A program made the position numbers and the translations under genes. A DNA stretch of 64,000 bases. Origin: Streptomyces sp. PH10-H1 (GTDB lineage: Bacteria > Actinomycetota > Actinomycetes > Streptomycetales > Streptomycetaceae). The notes under the pieces were generated by a model that did no database searches, was not told the DNA's origin, and saw only the letters and a program-made list of their open reading frames with translations. This document shows, piece after piece, positions 15,956-23,701 of the stretch. The DNA is taken from the NCBI RefSeq assembly GCF_030063355.1, contig NZ_JASISZ010000043.1:1-64000 (forward strand). Direction: 5' to 3'. The first letter of the stretch is position 1. Each line of letters starts with the position of its first letter.

Positions 15956-17170
15956 TTACAGGTACTTCTTCAGCTCGCGCCGCGCCAGCGACCGCTTGTG
16001 CACCTCGTCAGGGCCATCTGCAAGACGCAACGTGCGCGTGGCCGCCCACAGCTCCGCCAGCGGGAAGTCCTGGCTCACACCGCCTGCGCCGTGCACCTGG
16101 ATCGCCCGGTCGATGATCTTCTGGACCGCCGCCGGAGTGGCGATCTTGATGGACTGGATCTCGGTGTGGGCACCGCGGTTGCCCACCGTGTCCATCAGCC
16201 ACGCGGTCTTGAGAACGAGCAGCCGCAGCAGCTCGATCTCGACCCGTGCCTCGGCGATCCACTCCTGGACGACGCCCTGCTCGGCGATCGGCTTGCCGAA
16301 CGCGACCCGGTCCGTCGCCCGGCGGCACATCAGCTCGACCGCCCGTTCCGCCATGCCGATCAGCCGCATGCAGTGGTGGATCCGGCCGGGGCCGAGCCGC
16401 GCCTGGGCGATGGCGAAGCCGCCGCCCTCCTCGCCGATCAGGTTCTCGGCCGGTACCCGGACATCGGTGAAGACCACCTCGGCGTGCCCGCCGTGGTCGC
16501 CGTCGTCGTAGCCGAACACCCGCATGCCGCGCCGTACATCGACCCCGGGCGTGTCACGCGGGATCAGGATCTGGCTCTGCTGGCGGTGGCGCTCCGCCGA
16601 CGGGTCGCTCTTGCCCATCACGATGAAGATCGCGCACTTGGGGTTCATCGCCCCGGAGATGTACCACTTGCGGCCATTGACGACGTACGAGTCACCGTCG
16701 CGCTCGATCCGGGTCTCGATGTTCGTCGCGTCCGACGAGGCGACATCCGGTTCCGTCATCGCGAACGCGGAGCGGATCTCGCCGGCCAGCAGCGGTTCGA
16801 GCCACTGCTTGCGCTGCTGCTCGGTGCCGAACTCGCTGAGCACCTCCATGTTCCCGGTGTCGGGCGCGGCGCAGTTCAGCGCGGGGGGCGCCAGATGCGG
16901 GCTGCGGCCGGTGATCTCGGCCAGCGGCGCGTACTGCAGATTCGTCAGCCCCGCCCCGCGCTCGCCCGGCAGGAAGAGATTCCACAGGCCCTGCCGCTTG
17001 GCCTCCGCCTTCAGCTCCTCCACGACCGGCGGCGCCGACCAACGGGCATCGCCCTCGGCCTGCTCGCGCTGGAGCGCGAAGACCGGCTCGGCCGGATGGA
17101 CATGGTCCTTCATGAACGCGTGCAGCCGCGTCCGCAGTTCCTCGGTGCGGGCGTCATAGGCGAAATCCAT
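15956..17170 (-). CDS. Acyl-CoA dehydrogenase of the ACAD10/ACAD11 (LvaC-like) type
   Basis: 404 residues. FAD-binding signature AFAMTEPDVASSDATN and YVVNGRKWYISGAMNPKC; the C-terminal active-site region reads RLADGPDEVHKRSLARREL, where other acyl-CoA dehydrogenases have YEGTSEIHR. The ADGPDEVH form is characteristic of the ACAD10/ACAD11 branch. AGGAGG (17180-17175) precedes the ATG at 17170, which shares one base with the stop of the upstream kinase gene (TGATG), so the two are translationally coupled. Human ACAD11 is a fusion of exactly these two domains. Inferred role: handling of 4-hydroxyacyl-CoA after phosphorylation by the neighbour. Confidence 0.9.
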   Translation of the reverse strand: MDFAYDARTEELRTRLHAFMKDHVHPAEPVFALQREQAEGDARWSAPPVVEELKAEAKRQGLWNLFLPGERGAGLTNLQYAPLAEITGRSPHLAPPALNCAAPDTGNMEVLSEFGTEQQRKQWLEPLLAGEIRSAFAMTEPDVASSDATNIETRIERDGDSYVVNGRKWYISGAMNPKCAIFIVMGKSDPSAERHRQQSQILIPRDTPGVDVRRGMRVFGYDDGDHGGHAEVVFTDVRVPAENLIGEEGGGFAIAQARLGPGRIHHCMRLIGMAERAVELMCRRATDRVAFGKPIAEQGVVQEWIAEARVEIELLRLLVLKTAWLMDTVGNRGAHTEIQSIKIATPAAVQKIIDRAIQVHGAGGVSQDFPLAELWAATRTLRLADGPDEVHKRSLARRELKKYL

Positions 17171-18207
17171 CAGTCCTCCTGGGGCTGGAGCCGGAGCTTG
17201 AGCAGCCCGCGGTCGATGAAGACAGGAACCAGGGAGCCGATCCGGTCGAAACCGGCGCCGACGGTCCGGCCGAGTGTGAAGCGGTAGTGGATGCCCTCGA
17301 GGATCACGGCGAGCTTGAAGTACGCGAAGGCCGTGTACCAGTCGATGGCGGAGGTGTCGCGGCCGGACCGCTCGGCGTAGCGCTCGACGAGCTCGAGCGC
17401 GCTGGGATGGCCGGGCGCGTCGCCGGTGGTGGACACGGGCGCGTCCGGGACGGTCTCCTGCTCGCTGTACATCACCAGCAGGCCGAGATCGGTGAGCGGG
17501 TCTCCGAGCGTCGACATCTCCCAGTCCAGGATCGCCTGGACCCGGTCGTCGGCGCCGATGAGCACGTTGTCGAGCCGGTAGTCGCCGTGCACGACGGTGG
17601 GCGCGGCCGAGACCGGCAGGGCCTTGGCGAGGGCGCTGTGCAGGTCGTCGATGCCGGGCAGCTCCCGGCTGCGGGACGCCTCCAGCTGCTTGCCCCAGCG
17701 GCGCAACTGCCGCTCCAGGAAGCCCTCGGGGCGCCCGAAGTCGCCGAGGCCGGCGGCGGCCGGGTCCACCGCGTGGAGCTCCACGAGGGTGTCGACGAGC
17801 CCCAGCACGACCGCACGGGTGCGCTCCGGGCCGATCGTGGCGAGCTGCTCCGAGGTGCGGTACGGAGTGCCGTCCACGAAGTCCATGACGTAGAACGGCG
17901 CGCCGATCACCTCGGGGTCCTGACACAGCAGTACCGTGCCCGGCACCGGCACCGGAGTGTCGCGCAGCGCGCTGATCACGCGGTGCTCTCGCGGCATGTC
18001 GTGCGCGGTGGCCAGCACGTGCCCGAGCGGCGGCCGCCGTACCACCCAACGGGAGGTGCCGTCGGTGACGGCGTACGTCAGGTTGGACCGGCCGCCCTCG
18101 ATCAGCGTGGCGCGCAGGGCGTCGCGCACCAGACCGGGGCGCTGCTGGTCGAGATGTTCCCGCAGCCGACCGAGGTCGAGCCCCGGTGGGTTGTCCGTAC
18201 CGCTCAT
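17170..18207 (-). CDS. APH-type phosphotransferase, ACAD11 N-domain/LvaA-like
   Basis: 345 residues, aminoglycoside-phosphotransferase fold. The catalytic loop is TVVHGDYRLDNVLIG (HGDxxxxN) and the metal loop is AILDWEMSTLGDP. An N-terminal ATP-binding beta lobe with SNLTYAVTDGTSRWVVRR is intact. Start set at the ATG at 18207, which has GAGGAG upstream. Coupled by a one-base overlap to the acyl-CoA dehydrogenase. In levulinate catabolism (LvaA) and in ACAD10/11 this kinase domain phosphorylates the 4-hydroxy group of a 4-hydroxyacyl-CoA; an antibiotic-resistance role is unlikely given the partner gene. A palindrome at 18258 may control the pair. Confidence 0.88.
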   Translation of the reverse strand: MSGTDNPPGLDLGRLREHLDQQRPGLVRDALRATLIEGGRSNLTYAVTDGTSRWVVRRPPLGHVLATAHDMPREHRVISALRDTPVPVPGTVLLCQDPEVIGAPFYVMDFVDGTPYRTSEQLATIGPERTRAVVLGLVDTLVELHAVDPAAAGLGDFGRPEGFLERQLRRWGKQLEASRSRELPGIDDLHSALAKALPVSAAPTVVHGDYRLDNVLIGADDRVQAILDWEMSTLGDPLTDLGLLVMYSEQETVPDAPVSTTGDAPGHPSALELVERYAERSGRDTSAIDWYTAFAYFKLAVILEGIHYRFTLGRTVGAGFDRIGSLVPVFIDRGLLKLRLQPQED

Positions 18208-18257
18208 CGTTTGCTCCTCACCACCCGGCACACCTTGGTCCTGGCGTCATTGCCATC

Positions 18258-18275
18258 ATGCCGACCAGTCGGTAT
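18258..18275. promoter_or_regulatory. Dyad AT-g-CCGAC-ca-GTCGG-t-AT
   Basis: Perfect CCGAC/GTCGG arms (18261-18272) with flanking AT/AT pairing, upstream of the kinase-dehydrogenase operon on the minus strand. It matches the CCGACCGGTCGG element at 3003-3014 with one change at the centre, suggesting a related TetR operator. Confidence 0.5.
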
Positions 18276-18327
18276 GTCGTCCAGTAGGGAGCCGGAATCC
18301 GCCGTCCCGGGCCGTCCCCGGCAGCCG

Positions 18328-18356
18328 GTTGACGCGGACTCGGCCCGCGCCTAGCC
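18328..18356 (+). promoter_or_regulatory. Housekeeping promoter TTGACG-17-TAGCCT, leaderless
   Basis: A -35 TTGACG (18328-18333), a 17-base spacer and a -10 TAGCCT (18351-18356), close to the HrdB consensus. The ATG of glucarate dehydratase begins ten bases after the -10, so transcription is predicted to begin at or within three bases of the start codon. Confidence 0.75.
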
Positions 18357-18365
18357 TCTGGACCT

Positions 18366-19694
18366 ATGGGTGAACTGTATTCACATACGCAGACAGCGGC
18401 GCACGCCGAGGCACTGACGGTCGCGGAGGTCAGGCTCACCCCCATCCTGATCGCCGACCCGCCGCTGCTCAACACCCAGGGGGTACACCAGCCCCTCACC
18501 CCGCGCCTGATCATCGAGGTCGTCACCGCGGACGGCACGGTCGGGGTCGGCGAGACGTACGGCGACACCAAGTATCTGGAGCTCGCCAAGCCGCTCGGTG
18601 AGGCGCTGCCCGGCCGCCCGGTCAGTGATCTGAACGGGCTGTTCACGGTCGCCGAGCAGGTCTGCGGTGAACCCGGCGACGTGTCCGACTCCGTCGACGT
18701 CGGCGGGCTGCGCGGGGTGCAGACCGCCGACAAGATGCGGCTGTCCGTCATCTCCGGCTTCGAGGTCGCCTGCCTCGACGCGCTCGGCAAGGTGCTCGGC
18801 CTGCCCGTGCACGCGCTGCTCGGCGGCAAGGTCCGCGACAGCGTCGAGTACAGCGCGTATCTCTTCTACCGCCCGGCGCGGCACCCCGGCGCGGACACCC
18901 CGCGCGACGACTGGGGCGCGGCCCTCGACCCGGCCGGAGTCGTCGCCCAGGCACGCCGGCTCGCCGACACTCATGGATTCGCCTCCTTCAAGCTCAAGGG
19001 CGGTGTCTTCCCGCCCGACGAGGAGATCGCCGCCGTCCGCGCGCTGGCCGAGGCGTTCCCCGGGCGGCCGCTGCGCCTGGACCCCAACGGCGCCTGGTCC
19101 GTCGAGACCTCCCTGCGTGTCGCCGCCGAACTCGGTGACGTCCTCCAGTACCTGGAGGACCCGACCAGTACCACCGCCCGCATGGCGGAGGTCGCCGCCC
19201 GGACCGACGTTCCGCTGGCCACCAACATGTGCGTGACGACCTTCCCCGAGATCAAGGATGCCTTCACGACCGGCGCCGTCCAGGTCGTCCTCTCCGACCA
19301 CCACTACTGGGGCGGACTGCGCAACACCCGTGAACTGGCCGCGATCTGCCGCACGTTCGGTGTGGGCCTGTCGATGCACTCAAACACCCACCTGGGGATC
19401 AGCCTCGCCGCCATGACCCAGGTGGCGGCGACCGTCCCCAACCTCGACTACGCCTGCGACTCCCATTACCCCTGGCAGACCGACGACGTCATCACGTCCC
19501 GGCATGTCTTCACCGGCGGCCGGCTCACCGTCTCGGACGCGCCGGGCCTCGGCGTCGAACTCGACCGCGGCGCGCTCAAAGCGCTCCACCAGCGCTGGCT
19601 GGACGACGACGGCACGATGCGCGACCGCGACGACGCGGCCGCCATGCGCGTGGCCGAGCCCGACTGGCAGACGCCGTCGGTGCCGCGCTGGTGA
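18366..19694 (+). CDS. gudD: Glucarate dehydratase
   Basis: 442-residue enolase-superfamily enzyme converting D-glucarate (or L-idarate) to 5-keto-4-deoxy-glucarate. The active site is complete: KLK dyad Lys209/Lys211 in FKLKGGVF, metal ligands Asp239 (LDPNGAW), Glu264 (YLEDP) and Asn287 (LATNMC), and the Asp311-His338 dyad in SDHHYWGG and SMHSNTHLG. Near-identical motif layout to the E. coli enzyme. Promoter directly upstream, apparently leaderless. It is convergent with a metallo-hydrolase and close to gluconate genes, so this segment handles oxidised sugars. Confidence 0.93.
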   Translation: MGELYSHTQTAAHAEALTVAEVRLTPILIADPPLLNTQGVHQPLTPRLIIEVVTADGTVGVGETYGDTKYLELAKPLGEALPGRPVSDLNGLFTVAEQVCGEPGDVSDSVDVGGLRGVQTADKMRLSVISGFEVACLDALGKVLGLPVHALLGGKVRDSVEYSAYLFYRPARHPGADTPRDDWGAALDPAGVVAQARRLADTHGFASFKLKGGVFPPDEEIAAVRALAEAFPGRPLRLDPNGAWSVETSLRVAAELGDVLQYLEDPTSTTARMAEVAARTDVPLATNMCVTTFPEIKDAFTTGAVQVVLSDHHYWGGLRNTRELAAICRTFGVGLSMHSNTHLGISLAAMTQVAATVPNLDYACDSHYPWQTDDVITSRHVFTGGRLTVSDAPGLGVELDRGALKALHQRWLDDDGTMRDRDDAAAMRVAEPDWQTPSVPRW

Positions 19695-19722
19695 CGTCCG
19701 GAAACTGAAGGCCCCTTTGGTG

Positions 19723-19768
19723 CGGGCTCCCGTGCGAGCTCCCGTGCCGGCTCGCGTGCGGGAGCCCG
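19723..19768. terminator. Bidirectional hairpin between gudD and MBL gene
   Basis: Arms CGGGCTCCC (19723-19731) and GGGAGCCCG (19760-19768) with further pairing of GTGCGAGC against GCTCGCGTGC inside. Placed between convergent stops at 19694 and 19782. The loop side contains repeated CTCCCGTGC units. Confidence 0.75.
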
Positions 19769-19781
19769 AGCACCGGTCCGG

Positions 19782-20720
19782 CTACGCGTGGCACGCCACC
19801 GGCACGCCGCCGTTCATCTCCGCCATGTCGGCGAACGCCGCGGCCACGTCCAGCGGCGCGCCCGGCGCGATGCCGTCGAGTTCGGCGTAGACACGGTGGA
19901 GGTTGGCGACGAGGCGCTCGGACTCGCGGAGTACGGCGAACGTCCCGAGGTCGGCGGCGCGGGCGGTCTCCAGCGGCGTCCGGCCGGCGGCGCGGCCCGC
20001 CTCGGCGAGGCAGCCGAGGTTACGGAGGTAGCCCTCCATGGTGTCGTAGACGCCGGGGTCGGTGACCGGACCGTGCCCGGGGACGACGCACTCGGCGTCG
20101 AGCGACCGCAGCAGATCCAGTGCACGCAGTGATCCGGTCAGGGACCCCATCAAAATGAAGGGCGTACCGCCGTTGAAGACCAGATCGCCGGTGAAGACGA
20201 TGCGCTGGCGCGGCAGCCACATGATGGTGTCGCCCGGAGTGTGGGCCACCCCGGGGTGGAACAGCCGTACTTCCGAGCCGGCCGTGTGCAGCTGCAGCGA
20301 TTCGGAGTACGTGATGGCGGGCGCCGTGATCCTGATGTCGCCGTAGTCCACCTCGGGCCAGACGCCGTGCAGTTGGAGTCCGGCCGCGAGTATCTCCCGG
20401 CGGCACGCGGTGTGGCCGATGACGGCCGAGCCGCCGGCCGCGAACAGGCCGTTGCCGTAGGTGTGGTCGCCGTGGTGGTGGGTGTTGACGACGTAGTCCG
20501 GCTGCGGCGCGCCGGTCGCGGAGATGGCGTCGCGCAGCAGCCGGGCACGGCGTTCGGTGGCGGCGGTGTCCACGAGCAGGGTGCTCTCGCCGTCGCTAAC
20601 GAAGCCCGCGTTGCTCAGGCACCAGCCGCCGTCGGGCTGGAGGAACGCATGGACACTCGGAGCGATTTCGGTGAGATAAGGCTCCGTGCCGGTCGTATCG
20701 GCGAACGCCGTCGTGCCCAT
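19782..20720 (-). CDS. MBL-fold metallo-hydrolase
   Basis: 312 residues of the metallo-beta-lactamase fold. Metal site motif VVNTHHHGDHTYGNG (HxHxDH), then a distal His in HPGVAHTPGDTIMWLP and Asp in IVFTGDLVFNG, and GHGPVTDP near residue 210. No signal peptide, so not a classical secreted beta-lactamase; this group includes lactonases, glyoxalase II-like thioesterases and quorum-lactone hydrolases. Its place between glucarate and gluconate genes is compatible with sugar lactone hydrolysis, but that is inference. Confidence 0.85.
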   Translation of the reverse strand: MGTTAFADTTGTEPYLTEIAPSVHAFLQPDGGWCLSNAGFVSDGESTLLVDTAATERRARLLRDAISATGAPQPDYVVNTHHHGDHTYGNGLFAAGGSAVIGHTACRREILAAGLQLHGVWPEVDYGDIRITAPAITYSESLQLHTAGSEVRLFHPGVAHTPGDTIMWLPRQRIVFTGDLVFNGGTPFILMGSLTGSLRALDLLRSLDAECVVPGHGPVTDPGVYDTMEGYLRNLGCLAEAGRAAGRTPLETARAADLGTFAVLRESERLVANLHRVYAELDGIAPGAPLDVAAAFADMAEMNGGVPVACHA

Positions 20721-20760
20721 GTGTGCCCTCCCCAGGACGGTATTCGGACGCCGCCGTGCG

Positions 20761-22158
20761 CTACAGGACCAGCGACAGCAGCAGAACGAAGCCTAGGGCC
20801 ACCACCGAGATCACTGTCTCCATCGCCGACCAGGATTTGAGGGTCTGCGGGACGTCCATGCCGAAGTACTCCTTGACGAGCCAGAAGCCGGCGTCGTTGA
20901 CATGCGAGAAGAACAGCGAGCCGGCGCCGACGGCGAGTACCAGCAGTGCGGCATGAGTTGTCGACATGTCGGCCGCGAGCGGTGCCACCAGGCCGGCCGC
21001 GGAGATCGTCGCCACGGTCGCCGAGCCGGTGGCGACCCGGATGAGGACGGCGATCAGCCAGGCGAGCAGCAGCGGCGAGATGTGCCAGCTGTCGGACCAG
21101 TTGAGAATCATCTTGCCGACCCCGGCGTCGATGAGCGTCTGCTTGAAACCGCCGCCCGCGCCGACGATGAGCAGGATGCCGGCGATCGGGGCGAGTGACT
21201 TGTCGACGGTAGAGGAGATCCGTTCCTTCGTGAAGCCGGCCGCGCGGCCCATGGTGAACATCGCCATCACGACGGCGGCGAGCAGCGCGATCAGCGGCGA
21301 TCCGACCACGTCGAAGACGCGGAAGACCAGGCTGCTCTTGTCATCGACGATGACGTCCACCAGCGCCTTGGCGAGCATCAGCGCCACCGGCAGCAGCATC
21401 GTGCACACCGTCGCGACGAAGCTGGGCCGCTGCTCCAGGTCGTCGGAAGCGCGGGCCGGGGTGAGGGTCTCCGGCGGGGTGACCTTGACCCAGCGGTCGG
21501 CGAAGCGGCCGAACAGCGGTCCCGCGATGGCGACGGTCGGCAGGGCGACGAGGACGCCGAGCGCCAGCGTGGTGCCGAGATCGGCGTGAATGGAGTCGAT
21601 GGCGGCGAGCGGACCGGGGTGCGGCGGCACCAGGCCGTGCATGACCGACAGTCCGGCCAGCGCCGGGATGCCGACCCGCATCAGGGAGTAGTTGCCGCGC
21701 TTGGCGACCAGCAGCACGACGGGGATCAGCAGCACGATGCCGACCTCGAAGAACAGCGGCAGGCCGATCAGGCCCGCGATCAGCGCCATCGCCCAGGGCA
21801 TCCGGCGCTCACTGGTACGGGCCAGGATGGTGTCGACGATCTGGTCGGCACCGCCCGAGTCGGCGAGCAGTTTGCCGAGGATCGCTCCGAGCGCGATGAG
21901 GACGCCGACCCCCGCGACCGTCGAGCCGAGACCGGTGGTGAAGCTCGTGATGGTCTTCGCCAGCGGTGCGCCCGCCACCACGCCGAGCACTCCGGAGCCG
22001 ATGGTGAGGGCGAGGAAGGCGTGCATCTTCCAGCGGGTGATCAGCACGATGATGACGGCGATGCCGACCAGCGCGGCGATGCCGAGCCGGGTGTCACCGG
22101 CGGAGGTGATGGATGGCGCGGTCGGTGCGGCCAGCAGCTCGACGCTGAGTGCAGACAC
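20761..22158 (-). CDS. Gluconate:H+ symporter, GntP family
   Basis: 465 residues with about 12-13 hydrophobic segments. GntP hallmarks: KLLADSGGADQIVDTIL, the central GLPLFFEVGIVLLIPVV segment and GLVPPHPGPLAAI. Imports gluconate or a related aldonate. GTG start at 22158. Downstream of gluconokinase on the same strand (67 bases apart) with the divergent GntR gene beyond, forming a gluconate uptake-phosphorylation unit. Confidence 0.92.
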   Translation of the reverse strand: MSALSVELLAAPTAPSITSAGDTRLGIAALVGIAVIIVLITRWKMHAFLALTIGSGVLGVVAGAPLAKTITSFTTGLGSTVAGVGVLIALGAILGKLLADSGGADQIVDTILARTSERRMPWAMALIAGLIGLPLFFEVGIVLLIPVVLLVAKRGNYSLMRVGIPALAGLSVMHGLVPPHPGPLAAIDSIHADLGTTLALGVLVALPTVAIAGPLFGRFADRWVKVTPPETLTPARASDDLEQRPSFVATVCTMLLPVALMLAKALVDVIVDDKSSLVFRVFDVVGSPLIALLAAVVMAMFTMGRAAGFTKERISSTVDKSLAPIAGILLIVGAGGGFKQTLIDAGVGKMILNWSDSWHISPLLLAWLIAVLIRVATGSATVATISAAGLVAPLAADMSTTHAALLVLAVGAGSLFFSHVNDAGFWLVKEYFGMDVPQTLKSWSAMETVISVVALGFVLLLSLVL

Positions 22159-22224
22159 GTGGGGACTCCATGGGGGAGGGGCGGGAGGGTGGGCTGAGGG
22201 CCGTGCGGAGAGGCTGGAGAAGTC

Positions 22225-22755
22225 CTAGGGCCGGGGGAGTGCGGCGAACGCGCGGTCGGCGATCTGCTGCGGGCCGCCGTCGATCGGGACCACGGCACCG
22301 GGCTCGTCGGGATCCAGCGGTTCCAGGGCGGCGAACTGCGAGCGCAGCAGGCCGGGCGGCATGAAGTGCTCCATGCGGGCCGCGAGCCGCGCGGCGATCA
22401 GCTCGGGCGGACCGTCCAGGTGCAGGAAGAACAGCTGGGGGGCGTCGGCGCGGAGCCGGTCGCGGTAGCGGCGCCGCAGGGCGGAGCAACTGACCACGCC
22501 GCCCTGCCCGTCGTGTTCCGCGATCCAGGCCGCGATGGCGTCCAGCCACGGCTCGCGATCGGCGTCGTCGAGGGGATGGCCGGCCGACATCCTGGCGATG
22601 TTCGCGGGCGGGTGGAAATCGTCCGCCTCGGCATAGCGGACGCCCATCCGTTCGGCGAGCAGGCCGCCCACCGTCGATTTGCCCGATCCGGACACGCCCA
22701 TGATGACGACGACCGGGGGGTGGGGCTGTGGGTGCTGCGCGGGTTCGGCAGTCAT
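22225..22755 (-). CDS. Gluconokinase
   Basis: 176 residues, thermoresistant-type gluconate kinase. Walker A VVVIMGVSGSGKSTVGGLLAERMG near the N terminus, AEADDFHPPANIARMSAGHPLDDADREPWL carrying the substrate-binding segment, and CSALRRRYRD. Produces 6-phosphogluconate from imported gluconate. ATG 22755 chosen for AAGGAGG about nine bases upstream. First gene of the unit with the permease. Confidence 0.93.
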   Translation of the reverse strand: MTAEPAQHPQPHPPVVVIMGVSGSGKSTVGGLLAERMGVRYAEADDFHPPANIARMSAGHPLDDADREPWLDAIAAWIAEHDGQGGVVSCSALRRRYRDRLRADAPQLFFLHLDGPPELIAARLAARMEHFMPPGLLRSQFAALEPLDPDEPGAVVPIDGGPQQIADRAFAALPRP

Positions 22756-22823
22756 GCGCTCGTACCTCCTTGTGCAAGCGGCTGGCACCAATAAACGCCA
22801 TAGGTACTACTTATTCAAGAGCC

Positions 22824-22844
22824 TGATATGAAAACGTCATACCA
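22824..22844. promoter_or_regulatory. GntR operator dyad TGATATGA-n5-TCATACCA
   Basis: Eight-base arms with one mismatch around five bases (inner TATGA/TCATA perfect), in the divergent space between gluconokinase and the GntR gene. It overlaps the -35 area of the gntR promoter (-10 TAGGCT at 22858-22863), the expected layout for an autorepressor that also controls the gluconate genes. Confidence 0.6.
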
Positions 22845-22870
22845 AGGTGGTGGCGCATAGGCTGTCACCC

Positions 22871-23578
22871 ATGCCTCAGCAGGGAGAGAGCGGCGGCCTG
22901 CACGCCCGCGTACTGGCCGAACTCGGTCCCGCCATCGCGTCGGGCGCCCATCCGCCGGGCACGGTGCTGCGTATCGACGAACTCGAAGCGCGGTACGGTG
23001 TCTCGCGCACCGTCGTCCGCGAGGCCGTCCGCGTCCTGGAGGCCATGCACCTGGTCGAGACGCGCCGCCGGGTCGGCATCACGGTGCGCCGCACCGAGGA
23101 GTGGAACGTCTTCGACCCGGCCGTCATCCGCTGGCGGCTGGCCGGTGCGGACCGACCGCGGCAGCTGCGCTCGCTGACCATGCTGCGGACCGCGGTCGAG
23201 CCGGTGGCCGCCGGACTCGCCGCGCAGGCCGCCACCCCCGGGCAGTGCCGCGAAATGACGATGCTCGCGGCCGAGATGGCCGCGGCCGGGCGCGCCGCCG
23301 ACCTGGCCGAATACCTGGTGCACGATGTCGCCTTCCACCGCGTCGTGCTCCAGGCGTCGGGCAACGAGATGTTCGCCCGGCTGGGCGATGTCGTGGCCGA
23401 GGTGCTGACCGGCCGAACCGAGCACCACGTGATGTTCTCCGCTCCCGATCCCGAGGCGGTCACGCTGCATGTCCGGGTCGCCGAGGCGGTCCGGGCGCGG
23501 GACGCGGCGGGCGCGGAGGACCTGATGCGGGAGATCTGCGTCGGAGCGCTGCGCGAACTGGACATCCTCGCCCCCTGA
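22871..23578 (+). CDS. GntR/FadR-family regulator (FCD domain), gluconate regulator
   Basis: 235 residues. N-terminal winged helix LRIDELEARYGVSRTVVREAVRVLEAMHLVETRRRVG (about 33-69), then an FCD all-helical ligand domain with metal-binding Asp/His positions (VHDVAFHRVVLQASGNEMF, and a late HVRVAEAV). Divergent from gluconokinase and permease; the palindrome between them supports control by gluconate or 6-phosphogluconate. The ATG at 22871 lies seven bases after TAGGCT and lacks a ribosome site, so a leaderless start is proposed. Confidence 0.88.
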   Translation: MPQQGESGGLHARVLAELGPAIASGAHPPGTVLRIDELEARYGVSRTVVREAVRVLEAMHLVETRRRVGITVRRTEEWNVFDPAVIRWRLAGADRPRQLRSLTMLRTAVEPVAAGLAAQAATPGQCREMTMLAAEMAAAGRAADLAEYLVHDVAFHRVVLQASGNEMFARLGDVVAEVLTGRTEHHVMFSAPDPEAVTLHVRVAEAVRARDAAGAEDLMREICVGALRELDILAP

Positions 23579-23622
23579 GGGGTCCTGAGGCGGGTCCGCC
23601 CGCCGGGCGGGGCCGCGCGACG

Positions 23623-23636
23623 GGCCGTGTCCGGCG
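23623..23636. repeat. GGCCGTGTCCGGCG, partial MITE-end match
   Basis: Fourteen bases identical to the left end of the MITE-like element at 28052. Found in the intergenic space after the GntR gene, next to a CCGCCCG-c-CGGGCGG hairpin (23596-23610). May be a fragment of the same repeat family or chance in GC-rich DNA. Confidence 0.3.
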
Positions 23637-23701
23637 GGCTGTGTGTGAGAGGCCGGAAAACCGGATGACCGGGACGGCGGGGCGGTGGTCCACTGGGGCC
23701 C

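Noticed and set aside
17170..18049. A longer acyl-CoA dehydrogenase with an extra 290-residue N-terminal part (an ACAD11-like fusion in one frame)
   Set aside because: The extra residues are the out-of-frame reading of the kinase gene. The AGGAGG and ATG at 17170 and the intact kinase frame show two coupled genes, not a fusion.
17170..18207. Aminoglycoside resistance kinase
   Set aside because: The fold is APH-like, but the coupled ACAD11-type dehydrogenase and the surrounding acyl-CoA genes point to acyl-CoA metabolism.
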